Positions 17,795-26,376 are shown, counted from the first letter of the stretch. The stretch is DNA of 64,000 bases from Silicimonas sp963779765 (GCA_963779765.1 CAVZZP010000002.1:806001-870000); one strand, 5' to 3'. Notes: generated by a model from the letters alone, not told the origin. Numbers and translations: made by a program.

Positions 17795-18244
17795 ATGACG
17801 AAAGCGGACCCGATGTTCGACCAGTATACCGATCCGCAGGACGGAACAGCCGTCGCTGCGACCGAAACCGCCGAGGGCGCGCCCGACCGGCCGCTGCGTC
17901 CCGCCCTCTTCCGCGGCTGGCGCCGGCGTTGCCCGAATTGCGGCAAGGGCCCCTTGATGAAGTCCTACCTCAAGGTCCGCGACAACTGCGCCGTCTGCGG
18001 CCAGGACCTGCACCACCACCGCGCCGACGACGGACCCGCCTACCTCACCATCCTGATCGTCGGGCACATCATGGCGCCCGCGATCATCTGGGCCTTCACC
18101 ACCTTCCGGCCCGAACCGATGGTCCTGGCCTCGACCTTCACCGTCGGCTGCGTGGCTCTGTCGCTCTACCTTCTGCCGCGCCTCAAGGGGGCGATCGTGG
18201 GCTTCCAGTGGGCCAAGAGGATGCACGGGTTTGGCGCTGCCTGA
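17795..18244 (+). CDS. DUF983 domain membrane protein
   Basis: A 149-residue protein with a zinc-ribbon-like N-terminal part (RCPNCGKGPLM and CAVCGQDLHHHRADDGPAY) and two membrane helices after it, the standard DUF983 layout. Function is unknown; members often lie near cytochrome oxidase genes, which is not the case here. Start is either ATG 17795 or 17813. The downstream NUDIX gene starts 14 bases before this stop, suggesting translational coupling. Confidence 0.85.
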   Translation: MTKADPMFDQYTDPQDGTAVAATETAEGAPDRPLRPALFRGWRRRCPNCGKGPLMKSYLKVRDNCAVCGQDLHHHRADDGPAYLTILIVGHIMAPAIIWAFTTFRPEPMVLASTFTVGCVALSLYLLPRLKGAIVGFQWAKRMHGFGAA

Positions 18245-18914
18245 CCCGACCCCCTCGCTCGCGATCCGCGATGCGTCGACCGTCATCCTCGTCCGGGATC
18301 CCGCGACCTCTCCCCGTGTGCTGATGGGCCAGCGCGGGGCCACCGCCGCCTTCATGCCCGACAAGTTCGTCTTCCCGGGCGGCGCGGTCGATGCCGCCGA
18401 CGCCGACGTCCCCCTTGCCTCCGGACCGGGCGAGGTCTGCCGCACGCGACTTGCAGGCGAGACGACGGGCGCCACCCCCGACCAACTCGCCGCCGCCGCC
18501 GTCCGTGAACTGTGGGAAGAGACGGGACAGTGCCTCGGCCGCCCCGGCGCCTGGCCCGACGCGCCCGACGACTGGAGCGGGTTCGCCGAGCTTGGCCTCG
18601 TGCCTGACGCTGGTCCCCTGTCGTTCTTCTTTCGCGCCCTGACACCTCCGGGCCGGTCGCGCCGCTTCGACGCGCGGTTCTTCATCGCCGACGCTGCCGC
18701 CCTGGCCACCGACCCCGATGATTTCTCACGGGCCGAGGATGAACTCATTCACCTGTCCTGGGTCCCCCTGGGCGAGGTCCGCGCGCTGAACCTGCCCTTC
18801 ATCACGCGCGTCGTCCTGGCCGAACTCGCACAGCACCTCCCTTCGACCGCGGCCCCTGCCCGCGTGCCCTTCATCCGGAACGACGTGATCGACGGCCGCG
18901 TGATCTGGCTCTAG
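18231..18914 (+). CDS. NUDIX hydrolase
   Basis: Hydrolyses a nucleoside diphosphate linked to another moiety. The 227-residue protein shows FPGGAVD near residue 48 and a NUDIX box whose core is AAVRELWEETGQ near 90-101; the box glycine is displaced by an insertion of about 25 residues, as in the eukaryotic NUDT19-like/CoA-type group. Substrate is open. The start is TTG 18231, overlapping the DUF983 gene; no better ATG is in frame before the conserved region. Its stop overlaps the convergent transporter's stop by three bases. Confidence 0.85.
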   Translation: MALPDPTPSLAIRDASTVILVRDPATSPRVLMGQRGATAAFMPDKFVFPGGAVDAADADVPLASGPGEVCRTRLAGETTGATPDQLAAAAVRELWEETGQCLGRPGAWPDAPDDWSGFAELGLVPDAGPLSFFFRALTPPGRSRRFDARFFIADAAALATDPDDFSRAEDELIHLSWVPLGEVRALNLPFITRVVLAELAQHLPSTAAPARVPFIRNDVIDGRVIWL

Positions 18915-19801
18915 CCGACCAGCGCCGTCACCCCCAGGATCGACGCCGTCAGCACCGCCATCCCCAGAAGCTCGCGCCGCTTCAGCGGTTCGCGGAACCA
19001 GAGCCAGCCCACCAGAAGCGAGAAGATCAGCTCGACCTGTCCCACGGCAAAGACGTAGGCCGCATTCATCAGAGAGAAGGCCGCGAACCAGCTCCAGCTT
19101 CCCAACAGCGAGAAGACCGACACCAGCGAGGTCGTCCGCCACGCCGCCAGCGTCGCTCCGATCTGGCCCGGTTCGCGCCAGGCCAGCCAAACGCCCAGGG
19201 CGACGGTCTGCCAGAGAGCCACGACCGACAGGGTGACGCCGCCCGTCAGAACCGGATCGCCCGTGTCGAGCGCCAGCGTGGCGCCCCGGTAGCACACCGC
19301 GGACAGCGCGAAGAAGACGCCCGACAGAAGCCCGATCCCGGCCGCCCGGTTCAGAAGGCTTCCGCCCCCCGGCGGACCCGACAGAAGGATGACGCCGAGG
19401 AACCCCGTCGCGATGGCCGCGACGCCCGCCGCACTCAGCCGGTCGCCCAGAAGGACAAACCCCACCAGCGCCGTCAGCATGACTTCGGTCTTCTTGAAGG
19501 TGATGCCGACCGCGAAGGCGCGCAGGCGGAACAGGCTGACGGTGCAGATCGTGGCGAGGATCTGGAACACTCCCCCCGCCATGCCCCAGCCCAGGAAAGC
19601 GGGCGTCAGCGTCGGTCGTTCCGCCCCCGTCCAGGTTCCCCAGAGCAAGGCGAGAAGGATGGCCAGAGGCCAGGACCACAGGAACCGCGCCCATGTGGCG
19701 GCGGCTGGGCTCAGGCGCCCTCCGGTCAGCACCTTCTGCAACGCAAAGCGCAGCGTCTGCGCGGCGGCGGCAGCGATGGCGAAAAGGACCCAGGCTTCCA
19801 T
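18911..19801 (-). CDS. DMT superfamily (EamA) transporter
   Basis: Predicted metabolite exporter, 296 residues, about ten membrane helices in two five-helix EamA repeats. Conserved spots include ITFKKTEVMLTALVGF in repeat one and AYVFAVGQVELIFSLLVGWL, then REPLKRRELLGM at the end. Substrate unknown. It begins 54 bases downstream of the Rossmann protein stop on the same strand and may be in the same transcript as the four genes 19856-21227. Confidence 0.9.
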   Translation of the reverse strand: MEAWVLFAIAAAAAQTLRFALQKVLTGGRLSPAAATWARFLWSWPLAILLALLWGTWTGAERPTLTPAFLGWGMAGGVFQILATICTVSLFRLRAFAVGITFKKTEVMLTALVGFVLLGDRLSAAGVAAIATGFLGVILLSGPPGGGSLLNRAAGIGLLSGVFFALSAVCYRGATLALDTGDPVLTGGVTLSVVALWQTVALGVWLAWREPGQIGATLAAWRTTSLVSVFSLLGSWSWFAAFSLMNAAYVFAVGQVELIFSLLVGWLWFREPLKRRELLGMAVLTASILGVTALVG

Positions 19802-19855
19802 GAGCTACGGCTTAGCGACGGCGGGAGGCGCTTGAAACCGCAATCGGACCGGGTC

Positions 19856-20362
19856 TCACGCCTCGCGGCTGGCGGGAAGATCCGGCGCGGTCACGGCGGG
19901 CGGCGCGAGGCTGAGCACGGCCGCGAGGTCGGCGACGAAAAGCGCCGCCTGTTCGCGCAGCGCGTCGTCGTTCCGCGCACTCACGTCCAGCGCAACACCG
20001 CCCTCGGCGGCGTCCGACAGCCGCACGACCTGTGCGGGCCGCATGGCGCAACCCTGAACCTCGTCCACATCGTGAAGACGCGAATGAACGGCGACCATCG
20101 TCTCGGGCTTCGTCTCGGCCTGCACGCGCTGAAGGACCATCCGGACAAGTTCCAGCCGGTCCGGCAGGAAGCACAGCACGACGTCCGCACGCCGCACCGT
20201 GGCCGAGATCGTCGCCTCGCGCTTCCACGTCGCGCCCCCCAGCTTGCGACCGGCGCGGTCGTCGGGATCAAAGCCCGACACCATCCACCCCGCCGCCTGA
20301 AGCGCCTCGGCCCAGCGTGCGCCCCGCGCGCCAAGTCCCACGATGGCCGCGTGCCCGCTCAT
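19856..20362 (-). CDS. NAD(P)-binding Rossmann-fold protein, short
   Basis: A 168-residue protein beginning MSGHAAIVGLGARGARWAEALQ (cited in part), a dinucleotide-binding GxGxxG-type loop, followed by a beta-alpha pattern (WMVSGFDPDD, ADVVLCFLPD) like the N-terminal domain of 6-phosphogluconate or 3-hydroxyisobutyrate dehydrogenases. The C-terminal helical catalytic domain of those enzymes is missing, so catalytic activity is doubtful. I see no frameshift scar, so it may be a genuine one-domain protein. Its start overlaps the lipocalin stop by four bases. Confidence 0.68.
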   Translation of the reverse strand: MSGHAAIVGLGARGARWAEALQAAGWMVSGFDPDDRAGRKLGGATWKREATISATVRRADVVLCFLPDRLELVRMVLQRVQAETKPETMVAVHSRLHDVDEVQGCAMRPAQVVRLSDAAEGGVALDVSARNDDALREQAALFVADLAAVLSLAPPAVTAPDLPASREA

Positions 20363-20880
20363 TGCGCAGCCTGCGGTGTCATCCGCAGCTCGCCCAGGTC
20401 ATAGCCATTGAACGCCAGCACCTCGCGCGCGGCCTTCAATCGGTCCGGCGGGATCTGCGGATCGCGGTTCAGGATCCACCCCGCCCGGCCCGAGGGCACG
20501 CCCACGACGGCGGTGCGATAGCCTTCGTCGACCCACAGCACCCAGTAGTCCGCGGCGACCGGCACGCCCTGCAATCTGACCTTCAGCCGACCCGGACCGG
20601 ACAACGTCGCCGAACCGGTGATGACCTTGGCACCGCTGTCGGTGTCGCAGGCGTTCCGCACGCTCAGGACCCCCGGCCCTGCCGGCGCATAATCGGCGCG
20701 CGTGTTGCGGCACCCGGCCTGGAACGGGACCGGATAGCTCGCGATCTCGTACCACGTCCCCGCATAGCGGGCCGGGTCGAAGACCGCCATCGAGGTCATC
20801 GGCACCGCCTCGTTCCGGTAGGTGCCCCCGGCGCAGGCGACCAGAAGGAGAGCAAGGCAGGCAAGAAGCGTTCGTTTCAT
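20359..20880 (-). CDS. Lipocalin family outer-membrane lipoprotein (Blc-like)
   Basis: Lipid-binding barrel anchored in the envelope. The 173-residue precursor has a lipobox LVAC at about 13-16 after a hydrophobic signal. The lipocalin signature YAGTWYEIASYPVPFQAGC follows, with WVLWVDEGYRTAVVGVP and WILNRDPQIPPD near the C-terminus, as in Blc. It overlaps the preceding small lipoprotein gene and the following Rossmann gene by four bases each (ATGA), so all three are translationally coupled. Confidence 0.9.
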   Translation of the reverse strand: MKRTLLACLALLLVACAGGTYRNEAVPMTSMAVFDPARYAGTWYEIASYPVPFQAGCRNTRADYAPAGPGVLSVRNACDTDSGAKVITGSATLSGPGRLKVRLQGVPVAADYWVLWVDEGYRTAVVGVPSGRAGWILNRDPQIPPDRLKAAREVLAFNGYDLGELRMTPQAAQ

Positions 20881-21227
20881 TCGATGCACATGGTCTGTGG
20901 CAGGCCCGAACCGGACAATACCTGGTGGCAGCCGTAGAACGGCTCGATGGGGGAACAGGAGCGAGACCGGGCAAGGCACAGCCCGTCACAGTCGTCGGCG
21001 CTGCGGCACGTCTTGTTGGCGTCGGGCATCGTGCGATAGCAGACATAGGACGTCTTGGACGACGTCAGACCCCAGCGTCCGCCAGCGCTTTCGCAATCGG
21101 TCCGAACCCCTTCCATGACATCCGGAATCGTGCTGCCGCCCTCGGCCGGCGTCTCCCCGTCCTCCTGGCAGGCCACCAACGTCAGAACGCAGAAAAGGAC
21201 CGTCGAAATGCGACGGATCGCAGACAT
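20877..21227 (-). CDS. Small cysteine-rich lipoprotein, unknown function
   Basis: A 116-residue precursor with a hydrophobic signal and lipobox LVAC at about 17-20. The mature part has at least seven further cysteines in spaced pairs (TDCESAGG, YVCYRT, KTCRSADDCDGLCLARSRSC, YGCHQ, TMCIE), suggesting several disulfides in the periplasm. I know no named family. ATG 21227 was chosen because the signal peptide begins there; the upstream in-frame ATG gives an implausible leader. It leads the four-gene overlapping unit with the lipocalin. Confidence 0.75.
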   Translation of the reverse strand: MSAIRRISTVLFCVLTLVACQEDGETPAEGGSTIPDVMEGVRTDCESAGGRWGLTSSKTSYVCYRTMPDANKTCRSADDCDGLCLARSRSCSPIEPFYGCHQVLSGSGLPQTMCIE

Positions 21228-21299
21228 GCCTGGCCTCCCCTGGCTCCCCCTTGTCACAACCCTAGAAAGACCGCGGCGACCGGGCAAGCCGGGCGGCGG

Positions 21300-22340
21300 T
21301 CAGAAGGGCATGGGGTGCGCGCGGTGTGCCTTCGAAACCTCATCCAGCACCTCGTCGGGCAATGTGACCTCCAGCCCGGCGAGGATCCGGTCCAGTTGCT
21401 CCAGCGTCGAGGCCCCGAAGATCGGGATCGTCGGGAAGGGCCGCTGCACGGTCCAGGCCAGCGCCATGTGGACGGGATCCAGCCCGTGACGCGCGGCGAT
21501 GTCGAGGTAGGCCGCGACCGCCGCCTCGGCCCGGTCGGACTTGCGCCCGCCCAGGTTCCCGTTGATCCCCATGCGCGACCCTTCGGGCACCTGACCCTGG
21601 TATTTCCCCGTCAGATAGCCCGCGCCGAGCGGCGAAAACGCCAGGAGCGTCACGTCCTCCTGATGCCCCACCTCGGCCATGTCGGTATCGTAGTGACGGC
21701 AGAGCAGCGAATATTCGTTCTGGACCGAGGCGACCCGGGGACCGCCCGTCGCCTCCGCCGCCTCGTTCCACCTGATCGTGCCCCAGGCGCTTTCGTTCGA
21801 CAGCCCGAAGGCGCGGATTTTGCCCTCGCGCACGAGGTCGGCCAGCACCTCCATCACGCCATGCATGTTGTCGAGGATCTCGGCCCGCGACGGCTGCTCG
21901 GTCGGATCGAACCCCCAGTTGCGGCGGAAATGATAATGCGCCCGGTTCGGCCAGTGGAACTGGTAGAGGTCGATGTACTCCGTCCTCAACCGCCGCAGGG
22001 ACGCGTCGAGCGTCTCGCGCACCGTGTCCGGCCCGATCCCCCGGCCCCCGCGCAGTTCCGACCGGATGCCCGCGTGCTTCGTCGCGATCACCCAGCGGTC
22101 ACGCGCTCCGCCCTTGGCGATCCAGTTGCCGATGATCGTTTCGGTCAGCCCAGCCGTCTCGGCGCGGACGGGGTTCACCGGATACATCTCGGCGGTGTCC
22201 ATGAAGGTGATGCCGGCATCCATCGCGCGGTCGATCTGCGCGTGCGCCACGGCCTCGTCCGTCTGCGTGCCCCAGGTCATCGTGCCAAGGCAATAATCGG
22301 TGACGGCGATGTCCGTCCGCCCGAGTGTCACGGTCTTCAT
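21300..22340 (-). CDS. Aldo/keto reductase (Tas-like)
   Basis: NADPH-dependent oxidoreductase with a TIM barrel, 346 residues. The catalytic residues are visible: Asp and Tyr in FMDTAEMYPV, Lys in WVIATKHAG, His in LYQFHWPNR. The NADPH-binding end shows IPIFGASTLEQLDRIL. Length and the YFRRNWGFDP-like insert resemble E. coli Tas. ATG 22340 begins the conserved MKTVTLGRTDI. Substrate unknown. It is a single gene between the small lipoprotein and the DsrE protein. Confidence 0.93.
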   Translation of the reverse strand: MKTVTLGRTDIAVTDYCLGTMTWGTQTDEAVAHAQIDRAMDAGITFMDTAEMYPVNPVRAETAGLTETIIGNWIAKGGARDRWVIATKHAGIRSELRGGRGIGPDTVRETLDASLRRLRTEYIDLYQFHWPNRAHYHFRRNWGFDPTEQPSRAEILDNMHGVMEVLADLVREGKIRAFGLSNESAWGTIRWNEAAEATGGPRVASVQNEYSLLCRHYDTDMAEVGHQEDVTLLAFSPLGAGYLTGKYQGQVPEGSRMGINGNLGGRKSDRAEAAVAAYLDIAARHGLDPVHMALAWTVQRPFPTIPIFGASTLEQLDRILAGLEVTLPDEVLDEVSKAHRAHPMPF

Positions 22341-22410
22341 GCTGTCCCCGTCCCCTGTCGTTCGCGGCAAGTGCTAACGGCTGGGACGGGGATGGCAACC
22401 CTGTCCGGCG

Positions 22411-22842
22411 TCAGGGCCGGACGTAGGCGTAGCCCTGCTCCTGCAATTCGATCAGCCGCACGACGCCCGAGGGCACCACATTGGCCTCGCTCATCAGCGG
22501 AACGGCGTGACCGGCCTTCTTCTCCATCCCCGACAGCGTGTTGCCGCAGGCGGCGAAGGTGATGTTGTCCAACTCCAGCGACATGGCCGAAATCCGGTCC
22601 TTCACCGGGCTCGTCGCCTCGACCAGCATTTTCAGGCCGGGCCCGTAGGTGACCATCTCGATGACGACCTCGTCGCCCTGCTCGGCATAGTAGGCAGCGA
22701 CGTTCTGGGCGTTGTTCAACGCCATGTTCATCACCTGTGGGTCGTCCTGATCGACGTGGATGGCGACGTGATGAGTCTGCCCTTCGGCCAGTGCGCCAAA
22801 GGGCAGCAGCATCAGCACGGCGGCGGTGGCGATCGGTTTCAT
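22411..22842 (-). CDS. Periplasmic DsrE-family protein
   Basis: A 143-residue precursor with a signal peptide ending near ALAEG at about 19-20. The mature part shows the DsrE-like fold: VAIHVDQDDPQVMNMALNN, VIEMVTYGPGLKML, and ITFAACGNTLSGME with a single conserved cysteine. Such exported DsrE proteins are common and of unknown role, possibly in sulfur transfer. Terminal gene of a short minus-strand stretch; the 142 bases before the next plus-strand gene carry no recognised site. Confidence 0.82.
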   Translation of the reverse strand: MKPIATAAVLMLLPFGALAEGQTHHVAIHVDQDDPQVMNMALNNAQNVAAYYAEQGDEVVIEMVTYGPGLKMLVEATSPVKDRISAMSLELDNITFAACGNTLSGMEKKAGHAVPLMSEANVVPSGVVRLIELQEQGYAYVRP

Positions 22843-22984
22843 GGATGTCCTCCCGTTAAGTCGTCGGGCCAGACTACCGGCTTTGGCCGAGGTGTCACGC
22901 ATTCACGGCATGGAATGGAAGAATGCGAGAAGGGCACACCCGGCCTATTGAGAACATAACAGGAACGCGCTAGATTCCTCACCC

Positions 22985-23612
22985 ATGCCCGACGCCGCAG
23001 ACGCCGCCCTCATCCTCGCCCAGACGCGCAAGAAACGCCGCAGCCTCCCGCCGGTGCGGTTCCTGGGCGATCTCGCGCTCGACCGCACGCGGGTCCACGA
23101 GATTCTGCGGCGGCGCACGGCGGCGCATGGCGCTGATGGTCGCGGGCGCGACGGAAGGCACCGTGTTCTGGATCAAGCCGTCCTGGATGCCCGGCCAGAT
23201 CAACCCCGAGGGGATGCTGTCGCTCGCCGATCCCGCGCGGTTCATCTTCATCTCGCCCATCCGCCCCGAGGATCTGCTCTGGACGATGGAGGAATCGCTG
23301 CGCGCGGGACTCGTCTCGCTGGTGGTCGCCGACCTGCCGCATCCGCCCGGCCTCACCGCCGTGCGCCGCCTGCACCTCGCCGCCGAGACGGGGGCCGAGG
23401 AAGGCAAGGTCGCACCCCTCGGGCTGATCCTCACGCCGGGCGACGGCGGGGCGCCGGGGGTGGAAACGCGCTGGTCGATGCGTCCCGCCCACGGCGAGAA
23501 CGGGCGCGAGGCCTGGCGGCTGGCCCGGCTGCGCGCCCGGATGCAGCCCGAAGCGCGCTGGACGGTCGAGGGGACGAAGGAAGGGCCGCGCCTCTCCTCC
23601 GCCCCAGCCTGA
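22985..23612 (+). CDS. ImuA-like protein (one frameshift)
   Basis: A RecA/SulA-fold-like protein related to ImuA, whose partners ImuB and DnaE2 form the mutasome. Two frames join near 23104: MPDAADAALILAQTRKKRR...RVHEI in the first, then MALMVAGATEGTVFWIKP, LWTMEESLRAGLVSLVVADL and AVRRLHLAAETG in the second. Removing one base gives a 208-residue chain; the span is 3n+1. The LWTMEESLR and RRLHLAAE blocks are those of ImuA. No P-loop is evident, and neither imuB nor dnaE2 is nearby, so the DNA-damage role is inference. Confidence 0.58.
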
Positions 23613-23618
23613 TCCGCC

Positions 23619-24326
23619 TTACTGCCCTGCCGCGGCGTTCGCCGCCTGCAGCGCGGTCCAGCCCGCGGTGAAGCCAGACAGCGACATCGACAGGTCGACC
23701 GTCTCGTCCGGCGCTGCCGCCGGGACGATGATGACCTTGGCCGTCGTGCCACGGCGGAAGGCGTCCAGATCCTCCTGTGTGAAGCCCAGCCGCGAGAAGC
23801 AGCCCAGCCGGCTACAGAAGGAATAGGGATAGACCTTCGCCTGCGCGGCATCGACCGCCAGCCGCAGGTTCCCGGTCAGCAGCGTCTCGAGAGGCGTGAT
23901 CGCCGTCGCGCCCGCCACGGCCTGCCCGCCTGCGGGAACCGTGAAGATGCTGAACTCGGCGACCGAGTTGCCGGCCGCGTCCTCCAGAAGCTGGTAAAGC
24001 TGGCAGGGATCCTTGCCGTCCTCGGTCTTCACGCAACGCATCTGCCACGCGCCGAACTCTTCGGCGACATAGGTCGAACCTACCCCGCCGTCCTCGGACT
24101 GGCCAAGCGACAGACCATCGTCCGGCGTCACGGTCTGGCCCGCCTCGGGCGACGCGGGCGCATCTGCCGGCGCATCGGCAGGAGCGTCCGCCGGGGCCTC
24201 TGCGGGAGCCTCGGCGGGAGCCTCGGGCGCGGGGGTCGTCGCGTCCTGCGCGACGGCGAACAGGGGAAGCGAAACGCTCAACGCAGCGACCGTCAGAAGG
24301 GCGCCGATCCGGGTAAGTGAACTCAT
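23619..24326 (-). CDS. Invasion-associated locus B (IalB) family protein
   Basis: Exported protein of 235 residues. A signal peptide ends near FAVAQ at about 27. A low-complexity Pro-Ala-Glu/Asp stretch of about 35 residues (units APAE and APAD) links it to the IalB domain, marked by FGAWQMRCVKTEDGKDPCQLYQ, ITPLETLLTGNLRL and PYSFCSRLGCFSRLGF with paired cysteines. The domain's molecular role is unknown. The alternative upstream ATG at 24365 would spoil the signal peptide. The stop is six bases from the convergent ImuA-like gene. Confidence 0.88.
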   Translation of the reverse strand: MSSLTRIGALLTVAALSVSLPLFAVAQDATTPAPEAPAEAPAEAPADAPADAPADAPASPEAGQTVTPDDGLSLGQSEDGGVGSTYVAEEFGAWQMRCVKTEDGKDPCQLYQLLEDAAGNSVAEFSIFTVPAGGQAVAGATAITPLETLLTGNLRLAVDAAQAKVYPYSFCSRLGCFSRLGFTQEDLDAFRRGTTAKVIIVPAAAPDETVDLSMSLSGFTAGWTALQAANAAAGQ

Positions 24327-24490
24327 CTTGTCCTCGACAGTAAGGGTTTGCCCCGCGTCTAACACGGCGGCGACGGCTTGTCAGGGGCGCGCCCTGTGCC
24401 CGGTGGCGGGCAATTGCCGGGCGTTCGGACCAGCTTTGGGTCCGTTGCCTTCGTATCTCACACCAAGCTCTTGAGATCAAAGCACAAAAG

Positions 24491-24516
24491 AAAAAGGGCC
24501 CTCGCGGACCCTTTTT
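24491..24516. terminator. Bidirectional terminator-like hairpin
   Basis: AAAAAGGG pairs with CCCTTTTT around a short GC-rich loop, with T-rich tails in both directions. It lies upstream of the IalB gene on its strand, so it terminates some other transcript; on the minus strand the only visible candidate source is the gene-free DNA at 24517-24821. Confidence 0.75.
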
Positions 24517-24669
24517 CTCTTCACTCCCTGCCGGACTGGCCGACTATTGATATTTGATGCGAGGCTAAGGGCAGATTTCCGACCCGTCAACAGGATTCGG
24601 ATCACATTTTTCGGTTACTCCTCCGATGGTTGAGGGGACAAACCGCAGCTTCCTTGACGCCGACAAGTG

Positions 24670-24696
24670 AAAAAGACCGCGCCTTTCGGCGCGGCC
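24670..24696 (-). terminator. Minus-strand terminator with GAAA loop
   Basis: On the minus strand GCCGCGCC, a GAAA tetraloop and GGCGCGGTC are followed by TTTTT. No minus-strand gene precedes it; the next gene to the right (24822) is on the plus strand. The gap 24327-24821 (495 bases) holds this hairpin, the one at 24491 and no convincing gene, so a small RNA is possible. Confidence 0.75.
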
Positions 24697-24821
24697 AGTC
24701 AACAGGGAGGAAGTGCGCGCCGCCGGACGGACGGTCCGATGCGCGCAGGTCCACACTGGCACATATCGGTTAACCGGGTATTCTCGCCCGGCATTCAAAA
24801 CGAACCTCGGGGACGGGCATT

Positions 24822-26360
24822 GTGACGGACACCATCTTCATCGGCGGCGGCGGACCGGATTACGCGACCCCGCAGCAGCTTCTCCTCAAGTACGCCAACC
24901 GCCACGGCCTCGTCGCGGGCGCGACAGGCACCGGCAAGACCGTGACGCTCCAGATCATGGCCGAAAGCTTTTCCGCCAATGGCGTTCCCGTCTTCCTGGC
25001 CGACGTGAAGGGCGACCTGTCCGGCCTCGCCCGCGCCGGCAGCCCCGAGGCCAAGCTCCACGACGCCTTCACCAAGCGCGCGGCCACCATCGGCTTCGCC
25101 GACTACAGCTACGACGCCTTTCCGGTCACCTTCTGGGACATCTTCGGCGAACAGGGCCACCCCATCCGCACCACCGTGTCCGAGATGGGCCCCCTCCTCC
25201 TCGCCCGTCTCCTCGAACTCTCCGAGGCGCAGGAAGGCATCCTCAACATCGCCTTCCGCGTGGCGGACGAGGAAGGCCTCGCCCTCCTCGACCTCAAGGA
25301 CCTCCAGTCGATGCTCGTGTGGCTGGGCGAGAACCGCGAGACCATCTCGCTCCGCTACGGCAACATCGCCACGGCCTCCGTGGGCGCCATCCAGCGCCAG
25401 CTCCTCGTGCTCGAGAACCAGGGCGGGGCGCAATTCTTCGGCGAGCCCGCTCTCGAGCTGTCCGACATCATGCGCACCGACGTCGACGGACGCGGCCGCA
25501 TCAACATCCTCGCCGCCGACAAGCTGATGTCCTCGCCCCGCCTCTACGCGACCTCGCTCCTCTGGCTTCTCTCGGAACTCTTCGAGGAACTCCCCGAGGT
25601 CGGCGACCCCGACAAGCCGAAGCTCGTCTTCTTCTTCGACGAGGCGCACCTCCTCTTCGACGACGCCCCCAAGGCGCTTGTCGACAAGGTCGAGCAGGTC
25701 GCCCGCCTGATCCGCTCGAAGGGCGTCGGCGTGTACTTCGTCACCCAGAATCCCGACGACGTGCCCGAGGACATCCTGGGCCAGCTCGGCAACCGCGTGC
25801 AGCACGCGCTCCGCGCCTTCACGCCCAAGGACCAGAAGGCGCTGAAGCAGGCGTCCGAGACCTATCGCGCCAACCCCCGCTTCTCGACCGAACAGGCGAT
25901 CCGCGAAGTCGGCACCGGCGAGGCCGTGACCTCGATGCTGGAGGCGAAAGGCGCCCCCGGCGTCGTCGAGCGCACGCTGATCCGCCCGCCCTCGTCGCAA
26001 CTCGGCCCGATCACGCCCGAACAGCGCCGCGAGGCGCAGAACGCCTCGCCCGTCGCCGGCAAGTACGACACGACGATGGACCGCGAAAGCGCGCACGAGA
26101 TCCTGACGAAGCGCGCCGGCGACGCCGCCCGCCAGGCCGAAGAGGCCGAACGCGCCGAAGCCGAGGCCGAAGAGCAGGAGCGCGAATACAAGCAGGCCCG
26201 CCGCTATGAAGCCGACCGCGTCGGCCGCTCGACCTCGCGCTCGACCCGCTCGGACGGCGTCGGCGACAAGATCACCAAGATGGTCGTGCGCGAACTCACC
26301 GGCACCACCGGCCGCCGCATCGTGCGCGGCATCCTGGGCGGGCTCTTCAAGGCGAAGTGA
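24822..26360 (+). CDS. HerA-like ATPase/helicase, DUF853 family
   Basis: P-loop ATPase of the HerA/FtsK clade, 512 residues. Walker A is GATGTGKT near residues 33-40, Walker B is LVFFFDEAHLLFDD near 268-281, and a sensor-like VYFVTQNPDDVPEDIL follows. The C-terminal third is a charged helical segment (EEAERAEAEAEEQERE) ending in GGLFKAK. The family (COG0433, YjgR in E. coli) is widespread without a NurA partner; its role is unclear. Start is GTG 24822 after GGGGACG. No NurA or Sir2 gene is near, so a defence role is not supported. Confidence 0.9.
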   Translation: MTDTIFIGGGGPDYATPQQLLLKYANRHGLVAGATGTGKTVTLQIMAESFSANGVPVFLADVKGDLSGLARAGSPEAKLHDAFTKRAATIGFADYSYDAFPVTFWDIFGEQGHPIRTTVSEMGPLLLARLLELSEAQEGILNIAFRVADEEGLALLDLKDLQSMLVWLGENRETISLRYGNIATASVGAIQRQLLVLENQGGAQFFGEPALELSDIMRTDVDGRGRINILAADKLMSSPRLYATSLLWLLSELFEELPEVGDPDKPKLVFFFDEAHLLFDDAPKALVDKVEQVARLIRSKGVGVYFVTQNPDDVPEDILGQLGNRVQHALRAFTPKDQKALKQASETYRANPRFSTEQAIREVGTGEAVTSMLEAKGAPGVVERTLIRPPSSQLGPITPEQRREAQNASPVAGKYDTTMDRESAHEILTKRAGDAARQAEEAERAEAEAEEQEREYKQARRYEADRVGRSTSRSTRSDGVGDKITKMVVRELTGTTGRRIVRGILGGLFKAK

Positions 26361-26376
26361 CGTCCTCCCGAAAAAC

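Noticed and set aside
24565..24798. 77-codon minus-strand frame in the gap before the HerA-like gene
   Set aside because: It reads straight through the strong terminator at 24670-24696 and has no ribosome site; a non-coding RNA is the better explanation.
24822..26360. HerA-like ATPase as part of a defence system
   Set aside because: No NurA, Sir2, DUF4297 or nuclease partner lies nearby; the neighbours are an IalB gene and an SRPBCC-ArsR pair.
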